A stretch of DNA of 64,000 bases from Isoetes taiwanensis (Eukaryota; Streptophyta; Lycopodiopsida; Isoetales; Isoetaceae), in the NCBI GenBank assembly GCA_021234155.1, contig JAJEKV010000109.1, forward strand, positions 1,902,764 to 1,966,763, in the 5' to 3' direction. The translations under genes were made by a program, and so were the position numbers. Each line of letters starts with the position of its first letter. Position 1 is the first letter of the stretch. Below are positions 13,085 to 22,885 of this stretch, piece after piece. A model generated the notes under the pieces. The model was not told the origin of the DNA. It was given only the letters and a program-made list of their open reading frames with translations, and ran no database searches.

Positions 13085-13225
13085 CAACAGGAGCGACCGC
13101 CAGTTTACAGCCGATACGGAGTTTGGAGCAATTTTCAGCATATTCCAGGTATATACTAGCATATACCCGAACATGCCAAAAACCCACATAACCAAGGGAT
13201 TGCCCCCCTAGGGGCAACCCAAAAA
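13085..13225 (+). repeat. Short dispersed repeat, family B, copy 1
   Basis: This copy shares a GTTTACAG..AGTTTGGAGCA..CAGCATAT(T/G)C stretch with the copy at 55750-55865. It shares an AACCCACATAA(A/C)CAAGGG.TTGCCCCCCTAGGGG tail with the copies at 50400 and 55800. The last 30 bases form a stem-loop (GGG.TTGCCCC against GGGGCAACCC) followed by AAAAA. A 3' hairpin plus short A tail resembles a SINE or a non-autonomous LINE end. No pol III boxes were established. Confidence 0.6.
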
Positions 13226-13350
13226 TGGAGTCATTCTAAGGCAAGTTGGGGGATAGTGTTATTATACTATTTTCAATGTTGGAACCATTGGTAATTAAAA
13301 TGGAATTGTTGTATCTATAGTTTTCTGTAACTATTGACAAGTTTTCTAAA

Positions 13351-14050
13351 GAATAAGAATAAGAATAGTTTTTTATCGTCCACTGAGACCAATCGGCCTA
13401 TGGGACCCAGAAGGAGCGCAACAAACTTATTACTGTCTGGGTTAAAAAACCCTCGCCCCGAAGGGTTTTCGAGGGAAAAATCGTGGCAGTAATAAGAATG
13501 CTGTCAAACTGTACAAGTATACATCATTATGAAATAAATGTGTATGTACATGTCAACGCGTGCCCGAGGACATAGCTGATCTCGCATGTCCATGACCTCC
13601 TGAAGGTATGATCCTAGCACCCGTACGGATGCCGTGCTCAATGTCACATGTAGCGGCCGGCCATGCCCGACCAACTCAAAGATAGCGATCCGGATTTGAT
13701 CATATGTCGGGCAACTTTGAAGGGTATGAGATTCATCCTCAATGGCTCCCATTTGGCAAAGATTGACAGAGCTCTGCCCCGACGTGGCTCACCAATCGAC
13801 CGCTCGCTCAATTCAAAATGATGTGCCCCCGTGCGAATGGAGGCAATGAGTCCGCGTCTTTTCATGGGCAAGTGGGTGCGCAGTAGCATTGCGGGCCTCG
13901 CTCCAATGTGGGATTTATGTGGCTACCGTAGTGTGCCGCCTTGACCTGTTCAAGGGCGTTGGCATCCCAAAGCTTGCTGATGAAGCAAGCGTCAAGATAT
14001 TGCCTCAAGCTATGGCGATCTGCTAAAGGCAAGTTGGCAGCTAGGCCAAC
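13351..14050 (-). mobile_element. LINE lineage A, 3' part (copy a)
   Basis: The element reads on the minus strand and is 5' truncated near 14050. Its C-terminal coding remnant contains CQMGAIEDESHTLQSCPTYD then QIR (about 13755-13660), a cysteine/histidine knuckle of the form C..C-EDE.HTL..CP.Y. The 3' UTR contains AAAACCCTTCGGGGCGAGGG folding against GGGTTTT (13444-13469). It then reads GGGTCCCATAGGCCGATTGG and TCGATAAAAAA-like sequence, and ends in a (TATTC)n tail seen on the plus strand as GAATAAGAATAAGAATAG (13351-13368). Frames are broken. The same 3' end recurs at five other sites in the window. Confidence 0.75.
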
Positions 14051-14090
14051 TCATTTAAAATCAAACGATTGAAGTTAAGAAGTATATTTT

Positions 14091-14294
14091 ATGAGCGGGA
14101 ATGTGATCCCAGAGGATGGGATTCTCAATAAACATTTTGTGATCCCAGAGGAGGGGATCCCCACTGAACATGTTGTAATCCTAGAGGAGGGGATCCCCAA
14201 TAAGCATATTGTGATCCCGAAGGAGGGGATCTCCAACAAACTTGTGATCACAGAGGAGGAAACCTCCAATAAACTTGTGATCTCTCGGAAGTGA
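14091..14294 (+). repeat. In-frame 36/33-bp minisatellite encoding a 12-residue repeat
   Basis: Five units run 14103-14138, 14139-14174, 14175-14210 (36 bp each), then 14211-14243 and 14244-14276 (33 bp each). Each reads GTGATCCCAGAGGAGGGGAT plus CCCCAATAAACAT or a variant. The unit lengths are multiples of three, so an ATG at 14091 and a stop at 14292 enclose a 67-codon frame with repeats VIPEEGIPNKHI, later shortened to VITEEETSNKL. The minus strand is also open across the array. Whether it is expressed is unknown; open frames on both strands argue for caution. GATCC-rich relatives lie at 17095-17770. Confidence 0.7.
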
Positions 14295-14299
14295 AGTTG

Positions 14300-15340
14300 C
14301 TGCCAAACATAGTTGATTCCATCATATATGCATATATTCACAAATTCATATATTCATAAAAGTTCAAATGACAGATTGCAGATTACTGAAGTTCCATAGT
14401 TTTTGCAGGGGCCATTTAGCATCGAACGCGTAAATGGGCGACAGTATGTATGGTCACCTTCGGGTAAGTAGAAAGTGGATTTCCCTTGGGCTAGGCACTC
14501 GCTCCATTTCTGCAACATAGTCATGAACACTCACGTGTTTTGTCTATCTCTTCTTTTCAGAGTCAATCCTGAGGAATGACTATCTGAAAAAGGAAACACA
14601 AATCATGGATAAATCTTTACTAGTCTATAAACTACAGAATTATGATTTACCTGATCTTCTTTATTGCACACCTCTCTAACAAATTTCTTCACATAATTAT
14701 GACATATATACCATAGTCTTAACTGTTGTGTTGCTGACGAGCATCCATCATTATGCAAGGTGCATTATCAAGTGTTGATTTCTCATGCTTCCAGCTCATG
14801 AAAAGGTCGCCTAAGAACTTGCAAATAAAATTCGAGTTCAAAGCCTAAGATAAGAACTTTTAAGCCTAAAGTAATACCTTAAATATAATAGAAGCCTGAA
14901 ATAGCTTGCAAAGTTATGAAACCTCGAACTTTTGCATGCATGGGGTCATAAGAATCAAAGTGAAAAGTGCACGAGCAAGGCTTGCTCAACTCAACGAATA
15001 CAAACAGGCTCAATGGCCACTGCAATGCAAAAAAACTAATCACTTGACGATCTAATCATACGAATTTTTAGCTTAAAAACAAATGTTACTTTGCATTAAC
15101 GGGAATGTAGTAGTACTGAGCATGCTGATTTTTTCAATGAGCCTTGCCAAATGAAGATGTCGGATCATCTTTGCAAATTGGTCATATGCCCACCTAACCC
15201 TGCCTTGCTACCATTCAAGAACAATCCAAATGCACCAGGAAATTATTACGTGGTGGCATCTCTTCTGAATAGGAATCGAGTGGGGCAAGTTACCCTGAAA
15301 GGATGTGCAAATTAGAATGGTGGCTATAGACTTGAAATTG
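14300..15340. other. Intergenic, no gene seen
   Basis: AT-rich sequence without a frame over about 60 codons and without recognisable repeats or RNA genes. Confidence 0.5.
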
Positions 15341-15349
15341 AACTGAATT

Positions 15350-16620
15350 AACGGAATTATACTCACATTGAAGAAGCTTCGATGCAGTAGGCATCAACCT
15401 CACATGCCAAATCTCCGAAGGCACTTGGAATTATTTGGGACTTCTGGGCGTCTGCCTCGAAGATGAAGGACTCCCCACCCTGCGTTTGCTACCGACCTTA
15501 AGCAATAGACTCTCCATAACTATTGGATATGTCAATGTCAAATTACGGATCCATCTTTAATGTTTGCGACCTCTCTGATAGGACAAAGCAACATCAAAAA
15601 AGGAGGGATCTATGGTATATAAATAGTGGAGTCTAATCCTATTGGGTTTTACAGTGGAATCAATTGGCTCCTCTTCTTCCTTTGGCTTGGATTCTTCGGC
15701 AAGAATGTGATTGGAAGCCGTGTCATCCGACTTCCGTCGAGACATAGTCTACTTGGGCCTCACTGGTGCCCTCTCCTTGAGATGGTGAGAATTTAGATTA
15801 CATTCCTTGCTTGCAGCAGAGACCTCTACACTCCAATTGTCTTCGTCCACTTAGGCATGTTTGGCATTCAAATTGGCCACAATTCCTCCTCGCTAACGAC
15901 ATTGCCATGTTTATTCATGATTCGAGCCCAGACCTTGATTTGCTTCTCCTAGAATTTGAGCTCCTGTGCTTTCTTCCTCTGAACCTGTAGATTGATGAAA
16001 TCATTTCGGCCTTCTATAGTATGCAATCCGATTGCTATTTGCTCATCGGCCAATGCTGTTGCACTCTGCCCTGTCCTTTGAAGCTTTCTGGCCAAGCTTT
16101 GGGCATACTTGAACACGAAATTTAAAGATCGGGTTAGCATTATATTCCAATAGTTCCTCTTCCTCGATTCACCCTTGCTGCCCTTGTTGTCGGGAATCCA
16201 ACCCCTTGGAGCATCTAGAAGCTTAAAATTCTCAAAAATCTAGTGTACTCTGAACTATGATTCTCCAATATGATTCTTCGATTCTACCTTCCTGCAAATT
16301 TTTGATGTAATCATCTACTTGACACCTCCATTTGCGAGTTGTTTGATCATTCCGATATTCTAGAAGCTCTTGTTGTGGACAATCTATGTTTTCTTCCAAA
16401 TGAGCAGGACGCTAATGAATCACCTCAGCAATGTCGCCATCCACTTGAGCCATATGGTCATCCTTCTGTTATCAATCAAATTGAACCAAAATGGGATTTT
16501 TAACTACAGGGAACTCCACCACTGTTTTTGGATCAGGCCTTTTCCTCTAAATGGTAGGAGATTGCACCTCTGCCTCTGAATCAAGCCCGAAGTCCCAAGC
16601 CAGTTCTCATTCATGGAGGT
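15350..16620 (-). pseudogene. Decayed reading frame of unknown family
   Basis: The minus strand holds a chain of open pieces in shifting frames. From high to low coordinate it includes LLDAPRGWIPDNKGSKGES (about 16215-16160). It continues MLTRSLNFVFKYAQSLARKL through DEQIAIGLHTIEGRNDF (16140-15949), then KVWARIMNKHGNVVSEEELW after a stop. It ends near MSRRKSDDTASNHILAEESK (15745-15557). The chain is colinear and rich in K, R, E and Q, which suggests a once-continuous protein of at least about 250 residues interrupted by stops. I do not recognise the family. It could be a transposon ORF or a host gene relic. Confidence 0.35.
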
Positions 16621-17094
16621 GTTCAAGTTAACCTATAGATTAATAGATTCCTCCATCTACAAAACAGGAAAACAATTAAAAAATAGACCAAAGCTTTAAA
16701 AAAAAAAAAAAAACAAGGTCTATTCAAGAGATTTTTTTACCTTAAACTAAGCAACGTTACTCTGATGCGCCTTCGGATAGAGACACAGCAGCTACAACAT
16801 CAAAGGGATCGGGCCTTTTCCTCTTAGAAAATGGATGGCCAAGAATAGAGGAGATAGAGTAGAATAATCTGAACATTATAGTTTGGCAAAATGAGTATTC
16901 CCTCCTCCAGAATCTCTTGTCAATATGGCAAAGATGCCATTCATTATTATATGGCATGCAGGACAGTAATAACTCATCCGTTGAAAGCTACCATGGATGA
17001 TAGACATTTGAGGGAAAGGGATTCTAGAGCGTGGGATAACGATGGAGGCAATTAATGGTTGAGATTTTCTTATCCACAAATCCTACGACTGGGC

Positions 17095-17770
17095 GTCTCC
17101 TATCCTCATAGGGATCCCAGAGGGCGGGATAACCATGGCTGAAGGGCGTGGTCCCAGATAATGGTATCACCAAGAACACCATGGCTGATGACAATTTCGC
17201 GTATCAGCCACATACTTGGGATCCTGCCCTCTGGGATCCCTATGGCTGATAATAGATGTGCATATCAGACCCCGGAGAAGGATATCACAAACTTCAAGGG
17301 CCGGTGATCCCGAAGGCTAAGAACACCGTGATTGATGATAATTGCGCATATCAGCCACGGACATGGGATCCTGGAGGCCGAGATCATCCGACCCCACTGA
17401 TGGAGATCCCAGAGACAGGGATCACAGTGGCAGATTGAGGGGGTCGTCGCGGGAGGGATCCTGAAGGAGGAGATCACCACCATGCCATGGATAGGGATCC
17501 TGGAGGTGGAGATCACCCGTATCGATATAGGGAGAGAATATCAGCCTGGACCATGGGATCTCGAAGGAGGGAATAACTACCGGTGATCCCGGAGGATGGA
17601 AGCTCCGCAGATGGCTGGGATTTGACGGGGTATTGGATAACACAAATCACCCCGATGGTACCGGCTAGTGTCAAGATTCGAAATGGGGATCCTAAACGGA
17701 TTCCATCAAGAATGGCTTGGGATCCCTAATACGAGATTTCCAGCCTTCACGTGGATCCCCGAAACTAGGG
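17095..17770. repeat. GATCC-rich degenerate tandem repeat
   Basis: Words such as GGGATCCCAGAGG, GGATCCTGGAGG and GTGATCCCGAAGG recur every 30-70 bp, usually followed by GGAGATCACC or GGGATAACCATGGCTGA. This is the same theme as the 36-bp minisatellite at 14103-14276, but far more diverged and irregular. No gene is evident across it. Confidence 0.55.
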
Positions 17771-17959
17771 TAAGTATATCTTCACCCGCCAAATTGGATT
17801 AGCCATAACATAGAACTTGGTTCACAATTTTTGTTGGAGGACTAATTACGTGCTTTCATGTGGTATTCCTTACAATCCAAAATGGATGGAGGACAATTCC
17901 ATGGTTACTAAATATTACAAGTTTGCATAAGGACACTTCAAGATTTTTAGTTGATCCTC

Positions 17960-18935
17960 ATAAGTAATCAGACATTGTCTCTTTGACGTCTTTGTCCTTG
18001 TCTCAATATAGATTGTGAAAGTTGTGTTTGTCTCATTTGACCTGAATATTTAAACGCTAGTGTATTTCCCCATGTCCACATCTCAAATGCAAAAGAGAAT
18101 CTCTTCTTGATTGCTTGTGAGATGCACAACGGGTAAGAAAGTTTCCTTATAATCGATACCAGCCACTTGCAAGTATCATTTTGCAACTAGTCATGCTTTG
18201 AACTTATCAAACGACTATCTGCGTTGTATGTGGAGCAAAAGATCCAATTACATTTAATGGGTTTTCGTCTTTCAGGTCATTCAACAAGCTCTCAAGTACC
18301 TTTGTTGATAAGAGATTCAAACTTAGCTTCCATGGCCATGCGCCAATTTTTAGCTTGTAGAGGAGACATAGCCTCTTTCACCATAAACGGATCTCGTGTT
18401 AATAGCCAAAGCAAAGATGATATTTTAAGATCCATCCGGTCGGCTTCCATTGCCTTCTACTAGAGCCATGTCATCGAAACTCCAATAATGACATCAAGTA
18501 GACCATCATGATCCTCATTCGCACCGCCATCATGCAAATCAAACTCATCTATAAAATCATTATGCATGTCATTTTCAAAGCGAGAATGTAGAAGTCCATT
18601 ATCCTCATTGGGATTTACAATATGGGAATTTGAGGTGCATGATTTACATTAGGATTCACAACTTGAGGATGAGGAGGCCCATTATCCACATGAGGATTTA
18701 GCAACTTTGTTCCAAATTAAGGGTCAGCTCGCTATCAAGTATTTGAAAATTACTAAGAATAGCATTAGGTCATGATGAGGAGTAACTATGTCAAATCGCA
18801 CTCATCAAACATCAGATCATGACTAGTGATAATCCTACACGAGCAATATCATAAATTCAATATCGTTGTGTAACACATGATTTTGAGGCCAATTGGATCG
18901 TGTCTTTTTTTTCTCTCTCTTTTGGAACATGAATA
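17960..18935 (-). mobile_element. Copia element 1, integrase end to RT (3' segment)
   Basis: This segment continues, on the minus strand, the Copia element whose first part is 20845-22885. Next to the Helitron it reads IHVPKERKKKD, the usual integrase C-terminal Y.HVPKE..KK.D motif, followed by a DLMFDEC-like motif. Further on are MAMEAKFESLINKGT, PERRKPIKCNWIF (about 18330-18240) and VAGIDYKETFLPVVHLTS (about 18165-18110), all typical of the start of Copia reverse transcriptase. Stops and frameshifts show it is dead. The RNase H and LTR were not located beyond 17960. Confidence 0.8.
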
Positions 18936-20844
18936 TCTTATATTATAATGTTATACCGTAAGTGTGTAGTGCATCGAGCCCTAATTTGAATGGCCGAGAT
19001 CATCCGGATGCATCCGGTTGCCTAGATTTATTGCACGACACTTACCAACACCGCGATTGGTCATGCTTCGATCTCTTAAGGGGAAAGGGTAAATGAAAAG
19101 GGGGAAAAGGAAAAGGGAAGTGGAAAGAGAGAATGTGAAGGGCAAAAAGGCATGGAGAAAAGGGAAAAGGATAAAAGGAAAAGGGTGGGAATAAGAGAAG
19201 AGAAAAAGGCATGGAAAATGAAAAGGGAAAGGGAACCCCAAAAAGGGCACGAGGGAAGGAGGAATAATAAAGTGGAAAAGGTAAATGGAAAGGGCATGAA
19301 AAAAAAAAAAAAAGGAAAGAGGAAAAGGTTGAAAAAAGGAGAAAATGGAGGAGAAAAAGCATGGAAAAGGGGAGGAGAAAAAAAGCATGGGAAAAGGAAG
19401 GAGCATGGGAAAAGGGGGAAAAAGAGAAGCGTTGAGGAAAGAGGAAAAAGGAAGGGACAAATGGCATAGGAAAAGGGAAAAAAAAAAAAGAGGGAAAGGG
19501 AAGGGAAAAAATGCATCAAGAAAAGGGAAAGAGTGAAAGGTTGGAAAAATGAGGAAAAGGGAAGGGACAAGGGGGAACAAGAAAAGGATGGGGAGAGGGG
19601 AAAAGAAAAGGGACATAGAAAAAGGGAAAGTGAGAAGAAAGAAAAAGGAAAGGGAAAAGGGGGGAAAGGGAACCTAGGTAAACGTCACAAGGAAAAAGAA
19701 AGAGGGAAACGAGAAAAGGGAAGGGGGGAAGAGCATGAGAGAAAAGGGAAGAGGAAAATGGTGAAGAAAGTGAAAAAAGAAAAAAGGGAAAAGAAAAGGG
19801 GCAAGAGAGAAAGGGTGGGGAAAAGAGGAAAATGGGTATAGGAAATAAGAGAATAAAACAAATGTGCAAAAGGCATGGAAAAATGGAAAAGGAAAAGGAA
19901 AAGGAAAGGAAGGGAAAAAGTGCACAGGAAAAGGATCGGCAAAGGAGGAAAACGGAAAGAAAAAAATCCATCAAGAAAAGGAAACGGGAAAAAAGGGAAA
20001 GGGAAAGGGAAGCAGGGGAGTGATGGAGGGGAGGGAAAGGGAAAAAGGACATGAGGAAAGGAAAAGAGAAAAGAAAAAGGAAGGGTTGAAAGAAGGGAAA
20101 ATTGCACGGGAAGAGGGAAAGGGTGGGAAAAGGAGGAAAAGGAAGCACGGGAAAAATAGAAAGAAGAAAAGGGTGGGAAAAATGGCATGGGAAAAGGGAA
20201 ATAGAAAAGAAAAAAGAATGGAAAAGGGGGGAAAGAGAGAGAGACACGGGAAAAAGGAAATGAGGAAAATGGAAAAGGGGAAGAGAAAAAGGGAACATGG
20301 AAAAGGGAAAGAGGGAAAGGGTGAGGAGATGGAAAAAGCGAAGGTAAAAAGGGCATGGAAAACGGGAGGGAGAAAAGAAAAATGGAATGGAAAAGGGCAC
20401 ACAAAAAAAGGAGGAAAAGAGTGGAAAAAGGAGGAAAAGAGAAGGGAAAATAGGCATGGAAAAGGGCGAAAGAGTAAAAGGTTGAGAAAAAGGTAAGACA
20501 TGGAAAAAGGGTGGGGAAAAGAGAAGGCATAAAAAAAGAGAAAGGGGAAGGAAAAGGGGCAAAGAAAAAAGAGAAGAGGGAAAAGGTGGAGAAAGGAGCA
20601 AAAGGGAAGGGAAAAAGGTTATCGGAAACAGGGAAGGGGGAAGGAAAGGGATGGGAAAACAAGGAAACATGTGAGAAAGACGAGAAAAAAAAAGGAAAAG
20701 AAAAAAAAAGTAGAGAAAATAAGAAAAAATGAAATGCGGGATAGAGCAAAAGGGAAAGGGAAAAAGATAGGGCTTTTCTCACTGCATCCCAAAGCATTTA
20801 CAGGCTCCCAATTTATGCCCAGCAACGCTGGGCACCATTACTAG
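18936..20844 (+). mobile_element. Non-autonomous Helitron, 1,909 bp, with purine-tract cargo
   Basis: The 5' end is TCTTATATTATAATG after a host A (18935). The 3' end has the hairpin TGCCCAGC-AAC-GCTGGGCA (20816-20834), six bases, then CTAG (20841-20844), followed by a host T (20845). These are the standard Helitron features: 5' TC, a 3' GC-rich hairpin near CTRR, insertion between A and T, and no target duplication. The boundaries are confirmed by the host. Joining 18935 to 20845 restores Copia integrase codons reading AYIHVP across the gap. No Rep/helicase is encoded. Almost all of the interior is purine-rich satellite. Confidence 0.9.
19078..20772 (+). repeat. 1.7-kb homopurine minisatellite
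   Basis: The plus strand is almost entirely G and A (GGGAAAAGG, AAAGGGAAAA and similar) for about 1,695 bp. It is broken mainly by recurring GCATGG and occasional T. The period is irregular, with GCATGG(A/G)AAA marks every 30-80 bp. Long frames on either strand across it (K/E/G-rich forward, F/P/L/S-rich reverse) are by-products of composition and not genes. It lies wholly inside the Helitron. Confidence 0.9.
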
Positions 20845-22885
20845 TATGCTATATAACCATGCTCAACATTTTGTTTGACTCTGGTCTACAATTGCAAAGG
20901 AGTTATGCCTTTTAGGTATGAGGTAATTGTTCAATTTTGCACTTAAACACAGCTTCTGCTCAAAATGACTTATCCAAACCAGTGAGGATAAACATACATT
21001 GAATAGCATAGCAACACCATTTTACTGAAGGGAATAAGGAATAGTATACTCACGAGCTATACCATACTCTTCACAAAAGCATTTGAATTAGGTGTAGGTT
21101 TCCCACCATTGAGTACATAATCTCTTGATCACTTTGCCAATCTAAGTCTCCACCATACTTTTAAACACTTGAAATTTGATAAAGACTTGAGACTTTATAA
21201 AGATAAGATATACAAAAGCTCTATGTAAAAAATCATCCACAAACAGGATGAAATATCATGCACCACTCAAAGCATAAGATAGTGGGGCATATATATTGGC
21301 ATGTACAAGCTCCAAAAGCTGTGTTGCAAAATTTTCTTTCACACTGAAAGGACGGCGATGTTGCTTTCCAATAGCACATGCTTACATACACTTGTTGATC
21401 CAATGCTACTCAATGATAGATCATCAACAGTTCTAGAGGCCATATCCAACAAATATTGGAAGTTAACATGTGCAAAACAATGATGCCACAATGTACTCAA
21501 TTCATCTCCATTGGCAATTATGAGATTCACAAAGTCATCAATCAATTTAAGCTCATAGAGATGACCTTCTCTCTGGCAACCCCCCAAGTACACATCCATC
21601 TTGATAAATCTATATGGCCATCTAAACGTAATGGATAGACCAAATAAGATTGCAGCATAAACCAGATACATGTGAAATGCCAAGCAAGACTTATACACCA
21701 TTAGGAGTATCAATATTATCTCCAATTCTTTTGATTTTATGAGTTGTGTTATCACCAAAAAATAGAAGTTTTTGAACCAGAAGTAGGTGATAATTTTTCA
21801 ATCTATGGAATGTTATATGTTGCATTGTATCATAATCAATAGTGATGGAATGATAGTTCCTCTAAAAACAGTTGTTTCAAGAAGCTCCTTCACATGCAAC
21901 ACTTTCCTATCCATTTCGAATGCTAACTTCATTTTGAATTGACTGGAGTAAGGTCTTATGCTCATTAACAAAGCATTTATACCAACATGTTCTCAAGATG
22001 CTTCGGGTTTTTACAATATGCACAAATATTCTCTGAATTAGGCTACTCAATTTGAGCCAATTATTGATTATCACCATGACCTCGGCTTCTACCACAACCT
22101 CGACTATGCTTTGTATCAATAACAAAGGCTTTTACATCTTCTCAACATCATTTCTTACTATCAACAAGTAAGGCTTGATCTTCTACACAGTTTGCCTTTG
22201 CAGATCTCTAACCCCGTCTTTTACGGACTCACAAGCTCGATCTAAGATCATCAACCTTTTATTTGCCAATATAGTCGTAGGCGTCTGAAGCTTGTCTGGC
22301 ATAGTTTCCAGAAAGTGGACAATATGTTTATCATGTGGTATCTAGTACCGGCAGCATACAATGCCTGAAGAAGTGCTTTAAATTTATCCACATGCTCGTT
22401 GAATGAATCATTCAGGCGATACTTAATGATGTAAGATCCTTGCAAAGACTAATCACTTCATATGCAGTTTTCCTTATAAAGGTTTTCTCTAAATACTCTC
22501 AAACTTCACTCGAACTAATAGAATCTTTAGCATCCACTAAAATGGATTCTTTTAGGGCATAAAGAATAAGCGCTCGAGCTGTCTAATCTTTTTCTTTCCA
22601 ATCATCTGAATTTTTAACGCAAATATCATATTCGACGCCATTCAGAACAAGATTGCCAGTTTCACCAACTGGTTGTGATGGAAGAAGGTTATTTCCAGTC
22701 ACAATTTCAAAAAACTTTTTGCTTTGAAGAACAAGCTCCGTCTTAATCTTTCAAGCTGGATATCCAGCTCCAAAGAAGGCATACAAAGTTTTAGTTTCAG
22801 TGGACCCTCCAAAATTCACAATTGCTCCAGAACCAGATGCATGCTCTCTATCATGTTAAACTTACTAGTTTAGAACGAAAACATA
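20845..22885 (-). mobile_element. Copia element 1, gag to integrase (5' segment)
   Basis: Reading from high to low coordinate, a gag remnant includes VKNSDDWKEKD, YALKESILVDA and EYLEKTFIRKTAYEV (about 22640-22480), then NEHVDKFKALLQAL (22410-22370). The pre-integrase motif LWHHCFAHVNFQYLLDMASR lies at about 21500-21430. Integrase core pieces KQHRRPFSVKENFATQLLEL, YFILFVDDF and FCEEYGIAREYTIPYSLQ follow (about 21370-20990). The segment stops exactly at the Helitron 3' end and resumes at 18935. Multiple frameshifts and stops are present. A LINE tail abuts the gag start at about 22886, so the 5' LTR is not seen here. Confidence 0.82.

Noticed and set aside
12751-13191. 146-codon plus-strand frame
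   Set aside because: It spans DUF92 exon antisense and family B repeat sequence, which have unrelated origins, and has no domain.
19516-20670. 384-codon minus-strand frame, and several other long frames (e.g. 19685-20797, 18981-19616)
   Set aside because: They translate the pyrimidine strand of the purine satellite into F/P/L/S-only sequence. Stops are absent only because T-A-A/G and TGA are rare in this composition, and all three frames are similarly open.
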